From: Pandoraea anapnoica
GTDB lineage: Bacteria; Pseudomonadota; Gammaproteobacteria; Burkholderiales; Burkholderiaceae
DNA length: 64,000 bases
Assembly: GCF_902459765.1 (NCBI RefSeq)
Contig: NZ_CABPSP010000001.1
Coordinates: 310,001-374,000, forward strand
Direction of reading: 5' to 3'
Positions 55,679 to 64,000 of the stretch are shown here, one piece after another. Within the stretch, counting starts at the first letter, position 1. Each line of letters starts with the position of its first letter. Under the pieces are notes generated by a model. That model was not told where the DNA came from. It did not search any database and was given only the letters and a program-made list of their open reading frames with translations. A program made the position numbers and the translations under genes.

Positions 55679-58168
55679 ATGCCTTCAGCCTTGCCCACTC
55701 ATGCCCGTGTCGTCATCGTCGGCGGCGGGATCGTCGGCTGTTCCGTCGCCTATCACCTGGCCAAGCTCGGCTGGACCGATGTCGTGTTGCTGGAACAAGG
55801 ACAGTTGTCGTGCGGCACCACGTGGCATGCCGCCGGGCTGGTGGGGCAATTGCGTTCGCAGGAAAGCATGACGAAGCTCATCCGCTATTCCACGAAGCTC
55901 TACAGCGAACTGGAAGCGGAAACGGGGCTTGGCACGGGATGGAAGCAGTGCGGGTCGCTGTCGGTGGCACGTAGCGCCGAGCGTATGACGCAGCTCAAGC
56001 GCACGGCAGCCGTGGCGCGCGCTTACGGCGTGCAGTGCGACGTGATCTCGCCGCGCGAAGCGGGCGAACTCTGGCCGGTCATGCGCACCGACGATCTCGT
56101 GGGGGCCGTGTGGCTGCCCGGCGACGGCAAGGCCAACCCGACCGACCTGACGCAGGCGCTCGCACGCGGTGCGCGCAGCCGGGGCGTGCGCATCGCGGAG
56201 AACACGCGTATCACGCAGATTCACACGGCGTCGCCCAATGGCATTCGCACAGCGACGGGTGTGTCGTGGCAGAACAAGGACGGCGAGCACGGACGCATCG
56301 ACGCCGAGATCGTCGTCAACTGTGCCGGTCAGTGGGCCAAGGCCGTGGGGCGCATGTGCGGCGTGACCGTGCCGTTGCATTCCGCCGAGCACTACTACAT
56401 CGTCACCGACCGTATCCCGGGCGTGCATACCGATCTGCCGGTCATGCGCGATCCCGACGGCTATATCTACTTCAAGGAAGAAGTCGGCGGTCTCGTGATG
56501 GGCGGTTTCGAGCCGAACGCCAAGCCGTGGGGCATGAACGGCATTCCCGAGAATTTCGAATTCCAGTTGTTGCCCGACGACTGGGATCAGTTCGAGATCC
56601 TCATGGAGAACGCGCTCATTCGCGTGCCCGCGCTGGAGACGGCGCAGATCCGCCAGTTCTACAATGGGCCGGAATCCTTCACGCCGGACAACAACTTCAT
56701 CCTCGGCGAAGCACCCGAGCTCCGGAATTTTTACGTCGGCGCGGGCTTCAATTCGATGGGCATCGCGTCGGCAGGCGGCGCGGGGATGGCGCTTGCCGAG
56801 TGGATCGTGGCGGGCGAGCCGACAATGGATCTCTGGCCGGTCGACATCCGGCGCTTCGCGGGTTTTAACGGCAACGACGCATGGCTGCACGATCGCGTGA
56901 AGGAAACGCTGGGTCTGCATTACGCCATGCCGTGGCCGAATCGCGAACTCGATACGGCGCGTCCGTTCCGACGCTCGCCGCTGTACGCGACGTTGCTCGC
57001 GAAGGGCGCGTGCTTCGGCAGCAAGATGGGCTGGGAGCGGCCGAATTTCTTTGCACCGTCGCCCGAACAGGCGAGCATCGATTACAGCTTCGGTCAGCAG
57101 AACTGGCACGCGTGGAGTGCGGCGGAGCATCATGCGTGCCGCGACGCCGTAGCGCTTTTCGACATGAGTTCGTTCTCGAAGCTGCTGATCAAGGGACGCG
57201 ACGCCGAACGCGTGTTGCAGACCTTGTGCAGTAACGATGTCGCCGTCGCGCCGGGTCGCACCGTGTACACCGCCATGCTCAACGAGCGCGGCGGCTACGA
57301 ATCGGACTTCACGCTCACGCGCCTCGCGCCGGACCAATATTTGATGGTCACGGGCTCGGCGCAGACGACACGCGACATGGACTATCTGGAGCGGCGCATC
57401 GCGAGCCTGCCCGACGATCCGCGCTGCACGGTGGTTGACGTCACCGGCCAGTACGCCGTGCTCGCGCTGATGGGACCGAACTCGCGCGCGCTGTTGCAGC
57501 AGGTATCCAAAGCGGATTTCTCCAACGAGGCCTTCCCGTTCGGCACGAGCCGCGAGATCGATCTCGGCTACGCGACGGTGCGCGCGACGCGCCTGACCTA
57601 CGTGGGCGAACTTGGCTGGGAGCTGTACGTGCCGGTCGAATTCGCGGTTGGCGTCTACGAGACGTTGCATGCGGCGGGTGTTGCGTTCGGGTTGAAGGAC
57701 GCGGGCTACTACGCCATCGATTCGTTGCGCATCGAGAAGGGCTATCGCGCATGGGGACGCGAACTGACGCCGGATGCGAACCCGGTCGAGGCGGGTTTGA
57801 CGTTTGCCTGCAAGCTGGCGAGCGACATCGCCTTCACGGGACGCACCGCCGTCGAACTTGCGAAGTCGAAAGGCGTGCGCCGTCGGCTCGTCAGCGTCGC
57901 GCTCGACGGGGCGAGCGACAAGATGCTGTGGGGCGGTGAAGCGGTGTTGCGTGACGGTCAGCCTGTTGGGTTCATCTCCTCGGCGGCCTTCGGTCACACC
58001 ATCGACGCTCCCGTGGGCCTCGCCTATCTGACGAACCCGGACGGGCCGGTGTCCGCCGAGTACATCGAGGCCGGTCGTTATCAGGTCGATCTCGCGGGCG
58101 AACTACTCGACGCGCGGGTGCAGCTGCGCGCGCTGTACGACCCGAAAGGCGAGCGGGTGAAGGGCTGA
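55679..58168 (+). CDS. FAD-dependent dimethylglycine/sarcosine dehydrogenase-like protein with GcvT domain
   Basis: An 829-residue two-part enzyme. The N-terminal DAO domain (about 1-395) has the FAD motif VVIVGGGIVGCSVAYHLAKLG and the covalent-flavin-type TTWHAAG. A linker (FAO-type) then joins a C-terminal GcvT/THF-binding domain (about 470-829), with FDMSSFSKLLIKG, YVGELGWELYVP and the end segment DPKGERVKG. Such enzymes demethylate dimethylglycine or sarcosine and pass the carbon to tetrahydrofolate. The ATG at 55679 follows CGGAG. purU is downstream. Confidence 0.93.
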   Translation: MPSALPTHARVVIVGGGIVGCSVAYHLAKLGWTDVVLLEQGQLSCGTTWHAAGLVGQLRSQESMTKLIRYSTKLYSELEAETGLGTGWKQCGSLSVARSAERMTQLKRTAAVARAYGVQCDVISPREAGELWPVMRTDDLVGAVWLPGDGKANPTDLTQALARGARSRGVRIAENTRITQIHTASPNGIRTATGVSWQNKDGEHGRIDAEIVVNCAGQWAKAVGRMCGVTVPLHSAEHYYIVTDRIPGVHTDLPVMRDPDGYIYFKEEVGGLVMGGFEPNAKPWGMNGIPENFEFQLLPDDWDQFEILMENALIRVPALETAQIRQFYNGPESFTPDNNFILGEAPELRNFYVGAGFNSMGIASAGGAGMALAEWIVAGEPTMDLWPVDIRRFAGFNGNDAWLHDRVKETLGLHYAMPWPNRELDTARPFRRSPLYATLLAKGACFGSKMGWERPNFFAPSPEQASIDYSFGQQNWHAWSAAEHHACRDAVALFDMSSFSKLLIKGRDAERVLQTLCSNDVAVAPGRTVYTAMLNERGGYESDFTLTRLAPDQYLMVTGSAQTTRDMDYLERRIASLPDDPRCTVVDVTGQYAVLALMGPNSRALLQQVSKADFSNEAFPFGTSREIDLGYATVRATRLTYVGELGWELYVPVEFAVGVYETLHAAGVAFGLKDAGYYAIDSLRIEKGYRAWGRELTPDANPVEAGLTFACKLASDIAFTGRTAVELAKSKGVRRRLVSVALDGASDKMLWGGEAVLRDGQPVGFISSAAFGHTIDAPVGLAYLTNPDGPVSAEYIEAGRYQVDLAGELLDARVQLRALYDPKGERVKG

Positions 58169-58358
58169 GCGGCGAACGTCTGTGTGGTTGCACCGTACGC
58201 CGGGGCCGAAATCGGTAAGCCTTGGCCGACGGCCGATGTGTGCGGGCGCGGGGCGGTCATTCCTCGCGCTTCGGGCGAACTCTTCGCCGCTTCTGTAAAA
58301 TGCCGCTTTTGCCTCGATTTCGTGCGCCAACGCCTGGCGCGCGTCCGGTCTCTGACGT

Positions 58359-59210
58359 ATGTCTTTTGCTTGTATTGCGGCGGCGCGCCGCTTCGACGAC
58401 CGAGCGCATCTGCCGCTCGTGATCGGCTCGCAGCGTTTTGGATGGATTCGCCGTAGCGACGTCGGGTCGCTGTGCCGCTGGCCCGACGTGTTCGAGGTCA
58501 GCTCGCTCGCCGTGCGCATTCATCCGCGTCACGATACGTGCGAAGCCCGCACGGCGGCGCTGGCACCCGTGATCGAAGCCCTCGCCGCCGAGGGACGCAT
58601 CACCGGCTGGCGCAACGAGCATTACGCGATCCGTCAGCGTCTTTACGACACGCCGCTCGCATGGATCGAACGCGCCGCCTCCCGTTTTTTCGGCACGCGC
58701 ACCTTCGCTGTGCATGTGAACGGCTACGTGCCCGCTCGCTTCGTCGGCGAAGCGCCGAAGATGTGGATCGCGCGTCGCAGCGTGCTCAAGGCCACCGATC
58801 CCGGTTGTCTCGACAATGCGGCGGCCGGGGGCATCGGTAACGGCATTGGTGTGGGCGACACGCTGGTCAAGGAATGCTGGGAAGAAGCCGGTATTCCGGC
58901 GCATCTGGCAAACGAGGCGCGTCCGGGCCGCACGCTGCACATCCTCGCGGAAATTCCCGAGGGCGTGCAGTCCGAGCAGATTTTCGTCTACGATCTTGCG
59001 CTGCCGCGCGGGTTCGTTCCCGAGAATCAGGACGGCGAGGCCAGCGCCCACTGGCTGTGCTCGGCGGGCGACGTACGCGATGTGATCGCGCGCGGCAAGA
59101 TGACGGTCGATGCAAGCCTCGCGAGCCTCGATTTTCTGCTGCGCGAAGGCGCGATTCGCGTGAAGGACTGCGCCGGTATCGAGGCGTTGTTCAAGCCAGC
59201 GGACGAGTGA
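58359..59210 (+). CDS. DUF4743/Nudix domain protein
   Basis: A 283-residue protein with an N-terminal DUF4743-like half (about 1-115) and a C-terminal Nudix half. The Nudix box GGIGNGIGVGDTLVKECWEEAGI keeps EExGI but lacks the first Glu (Ile instead) and has Lys for Arg, as some thiamine-pyrophosphokinase-linked Nudix proteins do. The substrate may be a thiamine-diphosphate-like compound, by analogy only. It lies 190 bases after the FAD-GcvT gene and about 105 before purU. Confidence 0.82.
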   Translation: MSFACIAAARRFDDRAHLPLVIGSQRFGWIRRSDVGSLCRWPDVFEVSSLAVRIHPRHDTCEARTAALAPVIEALAAEGRITGWRNEHYAIRQRLYDTPLAWIERAASRFFGTRTFAVHVNGYVPARFVGEAPKMWIARRSVLKATDPGCLDNAAAGGIGNGIGVGDTLVKECWEEAGIPAHLANEARPGRTLHILAEIPEGVQSEQIFVYDLALPRGFVPENQDGEASAHWLCSAGDVRDVIARGKMTVDASLASLDFLLREGAIRVKDCAGIEALFKPADE

Positions 59211-59315
59211 GCCCGCGCCGGACTGCGCCGAATGCCGAGTGTGCGTCTGGCCGACATCGAAGCACCGAATTTCAACACTGCAACGCTCATTGCAAGCCTT
59301 TGCCCAGGAGCAATC

Positions 59316-60188
59316 ATGGCACCGATCGAAAATAGCTACATTCTGAAGTTGTCCTGCCCGGACCGTCCCGGCATCGTCCACACGGTGGCCGGTTTCCTGG
59401 TCGAGCGCGGCGGCAACATTCTCGACTCGGCGCAGTTCAACGATCGCTTCACGGGCGGCTTCTTCATGCGCGTGCATTTTCAGCAACTGCCGGGCCAGAC
59501 CGATCTGGCGTCGCTCCAGCGTGACTTTGCACCGCTGGCTGAGCAGTTTGAGATGGAATGGGAGTTGGTCGACGCGTCGATCAAGCCGCGCGTCATGCTG
59601 ATGGTGTCGAAGATCGGCCATTGCCTGAACGACCTGCTGTTCCGCTACAAGACCGGCCAGCTCAACGTCGAAATCCCGGTGATCGTCTCAAACCACAAGG
59701 ATTTCTACCAACTGGCGGCGAGCTACAACATCCCGTTCCATTATCTGCCGCTCATGAACGCGACGCCCGAGTCGAAGGCTGCGCAGGAAGCCAAGGTGTT
59801 CGAGCTGGTCGAAGACAACAACATCGATCTGGTGGTGCTGGCCCGTTACATGCAGGTGCTCTCCAGCGACCTGTGCAAGAAGCTTGCGGGCCGCGCTATC
59901 AACATCCACCATTCGTTCCTGCCGAGCTTCAAGGGCGCGAAGCCGTACTATCAGGCGTTCGACCGCGGCGTGAAGCTGATCGGGGCGACGGCGCATTACG
60001 TGACGTCCGACCTCGACGAAGGTCCGATCATCGAGCAGGAAGTCGAGCGCGTCGACCACACGATGGACCCCGAGCAACTGACCGCCATCGGTCGCGACGT
60101 GGAATGTGTGGCCCTCGCGCGCGCCGTGCGCTTTCATGCCGAGCACCGCATTCTGCTCAACGGCCACAAGACGGTGATCTTCCGCTAA
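59316..60188 (+). CDS. purU: Formyltetrahydrofolate deformylase
   Basis: A 290-residue enzyme that hydrolyses 10-formyl-THF to formate and THF. An N-terminal ACT domain (about 6-85: ILKLSCPDRPGIVHTVAGFL) is followed by a formyltransferase fold with the catalytic set Asn-His-Asp in AINIHHSFLPSFKGAKPYYQ and HYVTSDLDEGPIIEQ. AGGAG precedes the ATG at 59316, which rejects the longer frame. It fits folate balance next to a THF-dependent demethylase. Confidence 0.95.
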   Translation: MAPIENSYILKLSCPDRPGIVHTVAGFLVERGGNILDSAQFNDRFTGGFFMRVHFQQLPGQTDLASLQRDFAPLAEQFEMEWELVDASIKPRVMLMVSKIGHCLNDLLFRYKTGQLNVEIPVIVSNHKDFYQLAASYNIPFHYLPLMNATPESKAAQEAKVFELVEDNNIDLVVLARYMQVLSSDLCKKLAGRAINIHHSFLPSFKGAKPYYQAFDRGVKLIGATAHYVTSDLDEGPIIEQEVERVDHTMDPEQLTAIGRDVECVALARAVRFHAEHRILLNGHKTVIFR

Positions 60189-60231
60189 GCGATGCGCTGA
60201 CGTTTGTGTCGCCCGATGCGGCACATCGCGC

Positions 60232-60270
60232 AAAAAAAAGCCCGGGACGTGAAGTCTCGGGCTTTTTTTA
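60232..60270. terminator. Bidirectional terminator between purU and the MFS gene
   Basis: A run of A residues, then the stem AGCCCGGGAC/GTCTCGGGCT, then seven T residues. Works for both converging genes. Confidence 0.85.
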
Positions 60271-60287
60271 TGCGTTCGTGAAGCGTA

Positions 60288-61658
60288 TCAGGTGCGCTGC
60301 GCCAGCTCACTGCCCGCATCGCGCGAAAGCCGCGCAATCGAAATGGTCGAGCTGACGGCGATCAGGCCGACGACGAGGAACGCCCACGGGAAGTCGACGT
60401 TCGTCACATGGTCGCGCCCATGCAGCCACGACGACGTCTGCAACACCGCCGCGCCAATCGTAATCCCGAGCGTGAGCGACACTTGTTGTGCGACGCTGGC
60501 AAGGCTCGTCGCCTGACTCATGCGATGCCCCGGCACGTCGGCGTAGGAAATCGCATTCAGACTCGTGAATTGCAGCGAGCGGAAACAACCGCCGACCAGC
60601 AGCGTGCCGAGAATCACCAGGTGCGACGTCTGGTCGGTGAAGAGTCCATACCCCCCGATGGTCGCCGCGGCAATGACCGCATTCGTCATCAGTACACGGC
60701 GGAACCCCCAGCGCTGAAGAATGCGCAGGGAGAGCGTCTTCATGAACATCGCACCGGCCGCGGAGATGAAGGTCAGTGCGCCCGACTCCAGCGGTGTCAT
60801 GCCGAAGCCGAGTTGCAGCATCAGCGGCAGGAGAAACGGTGTCGCGCCCACGCCGATGCGAAACAGCGTGCCGCCACCGACACCGGCGCGGAACGTGGGG
60901 ATGCGAAAGAGATCGAGCCGCAACAATGGATGCGCAATCCCTTTCGCGTGACGCAGATACGCGACGATCAGCGCAGCGCCAATGGCGACCAGTCCGAGGG
61001 CGAGCGGCGTCGGAATCAGGTGACGACCGATGGTCGACAGGCCGAGCATCAGGATCGACAACCCGGAGCCCGAGAGCAGGAAGCCCTTGACGTCGAGCGG
61101 CGGCACTTCGTCTTCATAAAGATCGGGGATGAATTTCGTCGCGAGGATGAAACCGAGCACGCCGATGGGGATGTTGATGAAGAAGATCCAGCGCCAGTGC
61201 CAGTACGTCGTGATGAAGCCGCCGAGCGGCGGACCGAGCACCGGACCGACCAGCGCCGGGATCGTGAGGTAGTTGAGCGCGCGCACCATGTCGCGCTTCT
61301 CCACCGACTTCAGCAGTGCGAGTCGCCCCACGGGCACCATCATGGCGCCCCCCATGCCCTGCACGAAGCGTGCAATCACCAGCTCCGACAAGTTGGTCGA
61401 GATGCCACAGCAGATGGAACTGACGACGAACACGCCGATGGCGGTGCGAAAGACGTTACGCGTGCCGAAGCGATCGGCGATCCATCCACTGACCGGAATG
61501 AAGACCGCGAGGCTGATGAGGTACGTCGTGAGGGCGAGCTTGAGCGTGATCGGGCTCTCGCCGAGATCTTTCGCGATCAACGGCAAGGAGGTGGACAACA
61601 CGGTGGAATCCATGTTCTCCATGAACAGCGCGCAGGCAACTATCAGTGGAACGAGCAT
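60288..61658 (-). CDS. MFS drug/proton exporter, DHA2 family (HsrA-like)
   Basis: A 456-residue exporter with about 14 segments. The N-terminus has FMENMDSTVLSTSLPLIAKDLG and WIADRFGTRNVFRTAIGVFV, with the loop-2 motif GxxxDRxG. FVQGMGGAMMVPVGRLALLK and PALVGPVLGPPLGGFITTYWHWRWIFFINIPIGV are the classic DHA2 motifs. The substrate is unknown. Confidence 0.92.
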   Translation of the reverse strand: MLVPLIVACALFMENMDSTVLSTSLPLIAKDLGESPITLKLALTTYLISLAVFIPVSGWIADRFGTRNVFRTAIGVFVVSSICCGISTNLSELVIARFVQGMGGAMMVPVGRLALLKSVEKRDMVRALNYLTIPALVGPVLGPPLGGFITTYWHWRWIFFINIPIGVLGFILATKFIPDLYEDEVPPLDVKGFLLSGSGLSILMLGLSTIGRHLIPTPLALGLVAIGAALIVAYLRHAKGIAHPLLRLDLFRIPTFRAGVGGGTLFRIGVGATPFLLPLMLQLGFGMTPLESGALTFISAAGAMFMKTLSLRILQRWGFRRVLMTNAVIAAATIGGYGLFTDQTSHLVILGTLLVGGCFRSLQFTSLNAISYADVPGHRMSQATSLASVAQQVSLTLGITIGAAVLQTSSWLHGRDHVTNVDFPWAFLVVGLIAVSSTISIARLSRDAGSELAQRT

Positions 61659-61929
61659 GAGGCATGACGCTGCCGTCGCGGCAACGAGAGTAAGCGAACG
61701 AGGTACGGCAAGAGGTGCAGCACGGGGGTGCCGGGGTAAAGCGCAGACGATGTAGCAGATGACGCTTTCTGCGTTTATAGCAAATTCCGGTGCGGCTCGT
61801 CCCGTTGATGGTTGACGCGAGGCGTGATGCGGGTTTCGGACGAGGTGATGGCGCGACGCGTCGTTTTAAGCAGCGGAATGCTGTGCTACACCGCGATATG
61901 GTGTTTTATCTGTCGAACTTTGTAAGTCC

Positions 61930-62310
61930 TCAACGCGACTCAAGAAAGTCACGGAGGACGTGAAGGTGCGTATGTGCTTCGTCGTCTTCCAGTCGATGTG
62001 CGGCCGTGAGTAACGTGACCGGGCCTTCGGTCAGACGCGTGCGCAACTCGGTAAGCATCGCGTTGTGGTCGGCTTCCAATGTCGAAAGCTCTTCGAGGAA
62101 GCGAGTACGGAACGCCGCGAACGCCTCGGGATGCTCGTGAAACCACTTGCGAAGCGGTGTACTCGGCGTGACGTCCTTTGCCCAGAAGTCGATGTGCGCT
62201 TTGACCTTGGCTAACCCGCGCGGCCAGAGGCGGTCGGCGAGAACACGCTGGCCGTCGGCAGCGTCGGGGGCGTCGTAGACGCGCTTGAAGCGAATGTTGT
62301 AGGACGGCAT
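61930..62310 (-). CDS. DUF488 family protein
   Basis: A 126-residue cytoplasmic protein. FKRVYDAPDAADGQRVLADRLWPRGLAK, WAKDVTPSTPLRKWFHEHP and VTLLTAAHRLEDDEAHTHL are DUF488 hallmarks. Function unknown; the family is often near stress genes. The ATG at 62310 gives the family length, so the longer frame from 62484 is rejected. Confidence 0.9.
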   Translation of the reverse strand: MPSYNIRFKRVYDAPDAADGQRVLADRLWPRGLAKVKAHIDFWAKDVTPSTPLRKWFHEHPEAFAAFRTRFLEELSTLEADHNAMLTELRTRLTEGPVTLLTAAHRLEDDEAHTHLHVLRDFLESR

Positions 62311-62428
62311 GGGGGACGGCCTCCGGTAGTGATCGAGTGAGCGCGCGCCGCTCGCGCTGAGCGGGCGCGCAATACTTCGGAGCTTACCGGACGCGCTCGT
62401 TACAGGCGAGTCCCCACGACAGGACGCA

Positions 62429-62746
62429 TCAGAAGCGCCAATTGACGTTGCCGTACACCGAGTTGTCGCTGACCTTGCCGCCAAACTGACCCGAATAGCT
62501 CACGCCGAGCGTGATGGCATCGCCGACGAAAGCATCGATACCCGCGCTGACGACCGCTGCGTCACGGGCAATCGGCACGCCCCCCACGGTGAAGACCGCA
62601 GGCGTCCTGCCGCCACCAACCCGGCTCCGGTGGCAAAGGGGATCTCACCGCGCAGGCCGGCGGTGGAGAACGTGACACCGTGTGACTGTTCGTCGGCATG
62701 AAGCCCGGCAATGCCGCCAGACCAATCGATAGAGGTGCTTGTTCAT
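62429..62746 (-). pseudogene. Decayed autotransporter gene: ESPR start joined to a damaged C-terminal barrel
   Basis: From the ATG at 62746, after GGAG, translation gives MNKHLYRLVW, the start of an extended signal peptide region (ESPR) typical of large autotransporters. In other frames the next bases give VTFSTAGLRGEIPFATGAG, then VFTVGGVPIARDAAVV, then GIDAFVGDAITLGVSYSGQFG and the end NVNWRF with a stop at 62429. These are autotransporter beta-barrel strands. The passenger is missing and at least two frame breaks exist, so the gene is inactive. The remains probably come from deletions. Confidence 0.75.
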
Positions 62747-62937
62747 CGTGCTCCGGTTCCCCATGGCATGGAGTGCAGAAAGGGCGACATGGCGCTGACG
62801 AGGCCCGCCGAATGACATTGCGGGACGCGGGATTTGGCAGGGGAATCAAGACCATGCGCGGCCTTGTAAAGCATTAGGCGACGCCATTGCAGCGCCGCAA
62901 GAAAAGCAAAGTGTCGGACGATTCCCTGAATCATCGA

Positions 62938-62966
62938 CGGCGAGCGACCGCTTGGGTCACTCGCCG
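62938..62966 (-). terminator. Hairpin downstream of phnW
   Basis: An 11-bp stem with one mismatch (CGGCGAGCGAC and GTCACTCGCCG), about 40 bases after the phnW stop. No T-run follows, so its role as terminator is uncertain. Confidence 0.4.
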
Positions 62967-63005
62967 ACACACGATGGAAGACGACGAACAACGACGTGTT
63001 GCTAC

Positions 63006-64000
63006 CTACGCAGCGCGCGTGAGCGGCGCGACCTGACGAATGCCCAGCGACGCCAGCGACTGCGAGATCGCCGTGACGACGTTACGCATCTCGTTGTCGT
63101 CGATGGCACCGATGCAGCCGACGCGGAACGTCTCGATCTGGGTGAGCTTGCCGGGGTAGAGGATGTAACCGCGCTCGCGCACGGCCGCGTAGAACGCCTT
63201 GAAGTCGTACTTGCTGTCGGTTGGCGCATGGAACGTCACGATGACTGGCGCTTGTACCTCTGCTTCGAGGAATGGACGGAAGCCCAGCGACGCCATGCCG
63301 TCCACCAATGCACGGCAGTTCTTCTGGTAGCGCCCGCCGCGAACCGGCTGTCCGCCCTCGGCGAGGAACTGATCGACGGCGGCACGCAGCGCGGCGACCA
63401 CGTGCGTCGGCGGTGTGAAGCGCCATTGCGTAGTCTTCTGCATGTACGTGTACTGGTCGTGCAAGTCCATCGCCAGCGAGTGACTGTTGCCGCCGCTCGC
63501 TTCGAGCACCGTCTTCTTCGCAATGACGAAGCCCATGCCCGGCACGCCTTCGAGACACTTGCCGCTCGCGGCGATCAACGCGTCGAACGGCATCGAACGC
63601 ACATCGATTTCCACCGCGCCGAACGAACTCATCGCGTCGACGATCAGCCCCTTGCCGTGCTTCTGGCAGACCCGTGCGATGTCGGCCAGCGGGTTCAGCA
63701 CGCCCGCGCCGGTTTCGAGATGGACCTGTGCGACGTGCGTAATCGACGGATCGCGCGAGAGCGCTTCGTCGATAGCCGCCGCGCTGGCTGCCTGATCTTC
63801 GGGGATGGGCAGGGCGACGGCGTCGCGGCCCAGATAGCGGCAGATCTTCAGAATGCGCTGGCAGTACGCACCGTTATCCGGCACGAGAATGCGGGCGTTG
63901 CGCGGCGTGAGCGTACCGATGGCCGCTTCGACGGAGAACGTTCCGGAACCTTGCAGCGGGACGCAGACGTATTCGTCGCCACCGTGCACGATGTCCACCA
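63006..64000 (-). CDS. phnW: 2-aminoethylphosphonate-pyruvate transaminase (PhnW), 5' part outside window
   Basis: About 331 residues of a PLP class V aminotransferase; the gene starts beyond the window. [38 protein letters not shown] and [17 protein letters not shown] (PLP lysine in SGK) match Phn[13 protein letters not shown]-like sequence and [22 protein letters not shown] are also family segments. It converts 2-aminoethylphosphonate and pyruvate to phosphonoacetaldehyde and alanine, so the organism may use AEP by hydrolysis as well as by C-P lyase. Confidence 0.9.
   Translation of the reverse strand, partial: VDIVHGGDEYVCVPLQGSGTFSVEAAIGTLTPRNARILVPDNGAYCQRILKICRYLGRDAVALPIPEDQAASAAAIDEALSRDPSITHVAQVHLETGAGVLNPLADIARVCQKHGKGLIVDAMSSFGAVEIDVRSMPFDALIAASGKCLEGVPGMGFVIAKKTVLEASGGNSHSLAMDLHDQYTYMQKTTQWRFTPPTHVVAALRAAVDQFLAEGGQPVRGGRYQKNCRALVDGMASLGFRPFLEAEVQAPVIVTFHAPTDSKYDFKAFYAAVRERGYILYPGKLTQIETFRVGCIGAIDDNEMRNVVTAISQSLASLGIRQVAPLTRAA

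Noticed and set aside
55685-57997. A 770-codon open frame on the minus strand
   Set aside because: Antisense to the FAD-GcvT gene, which has clear motifs along its whole length.

Overview
The window reads as chromosomal DNA of a betaproteobacterium of the order Burkholderiales, most likely Pandoraea or a close relative. This is inferred from the high GC content, from blocks such as ctaB-SCO1, rsmD-coaD-ferredoxin-pth-rplY-prs-tRNA-Gln-ispE-lolB, and lptCAB-rpoN-hpf-ptsN-hprK-rapZ, and from the protein sequences. It is not proven by any search. Most of the window is housekeeping sequence with short intergenic gaps and convergent gene pairs separated by bidirectional terminators. No rRNA, prophage, insertion sequence or CRISPR array was seen.

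1-6.9 kb: the end of heme A synthase, heme O synthase (ctaB) and a SCO1 copper chaperone. These face a complete cytochrome bd operon (cydP-cydA-cydB-cydX), followed by the heat-shock sigma factor rpoH with a perfect CIRCE operator. 6.9-19.5 kb: an NTF2-like protein, YbiB, maleylacetoacetate isomerase, a LysE exporter, ftsY, a catalytic/non-catalytic M16 protease pair, a NodIJ-type ABC exporter, rsmD, coaD, an orphan amino-acid binding protein with a sigma-54-type promoter, and a 2[4Fe-4S] ferredoxin. 19.5-29.2 kb: pth, rplY, prs, tRNA-Gln, ispE, lolB, a TPR protein, mutM, mutY, rapZ and a PsiF-repeat protein. 29.4-39.8 kb: hprK, ptsN, hpf, rpoN, the LPS transport and Kdo genes lptB-lptA-lptC-kdsC-kdsD, then a divergent KefB-type antiporter and apt.

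39.9-54.3 kb is the main accessory region, a phosphonate locus. A RhtB exporter and a DeoR regulator lead into phnC-phnD-phnE, which carries a PHO box and -10 at the spacing used by E. coli phoA. The C-P lyase genes phnG-H-I-J-K-L-M lie on the opposite strand as a tightly overlapping operon. They are divergent from phnF, a DUF1045 2H-type protein and phnN, and a palindromic candidate PhnF operator sits in the shared intergenic region. No phnP is present in the window, so DUF1045 is a candidate cyclic-phosphate enzyme. An unrecognised beta-rich protein gene and a decayed reading frame sit between phnE and phnM, flanked by identical 18-bp terminator stem-loops in inverse orientation.

54.3-64 kb: a dihydrofolate-reductase-like/TetR operon with a palindrome at its promoter, a dimethylglycine/sarcosine dehydrogenase-like FAD-GcvT protein, a Nudix protein, purU, a DHA2-type drug exporter, a DUF488 protein, the relic of a trimeric-type autotransporter gene whose ESPR start is joined almost directly to a damaged C-terminal barrel, and the 3' part of a 2-aminoethylphosphonate transaminase (phnW) cut by the window end. 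The phosphonate genes at both ends of this segment, with the one-carbon genes between them, suggest a neighbourhood for using phosphonates and the methylamine-like products they release.
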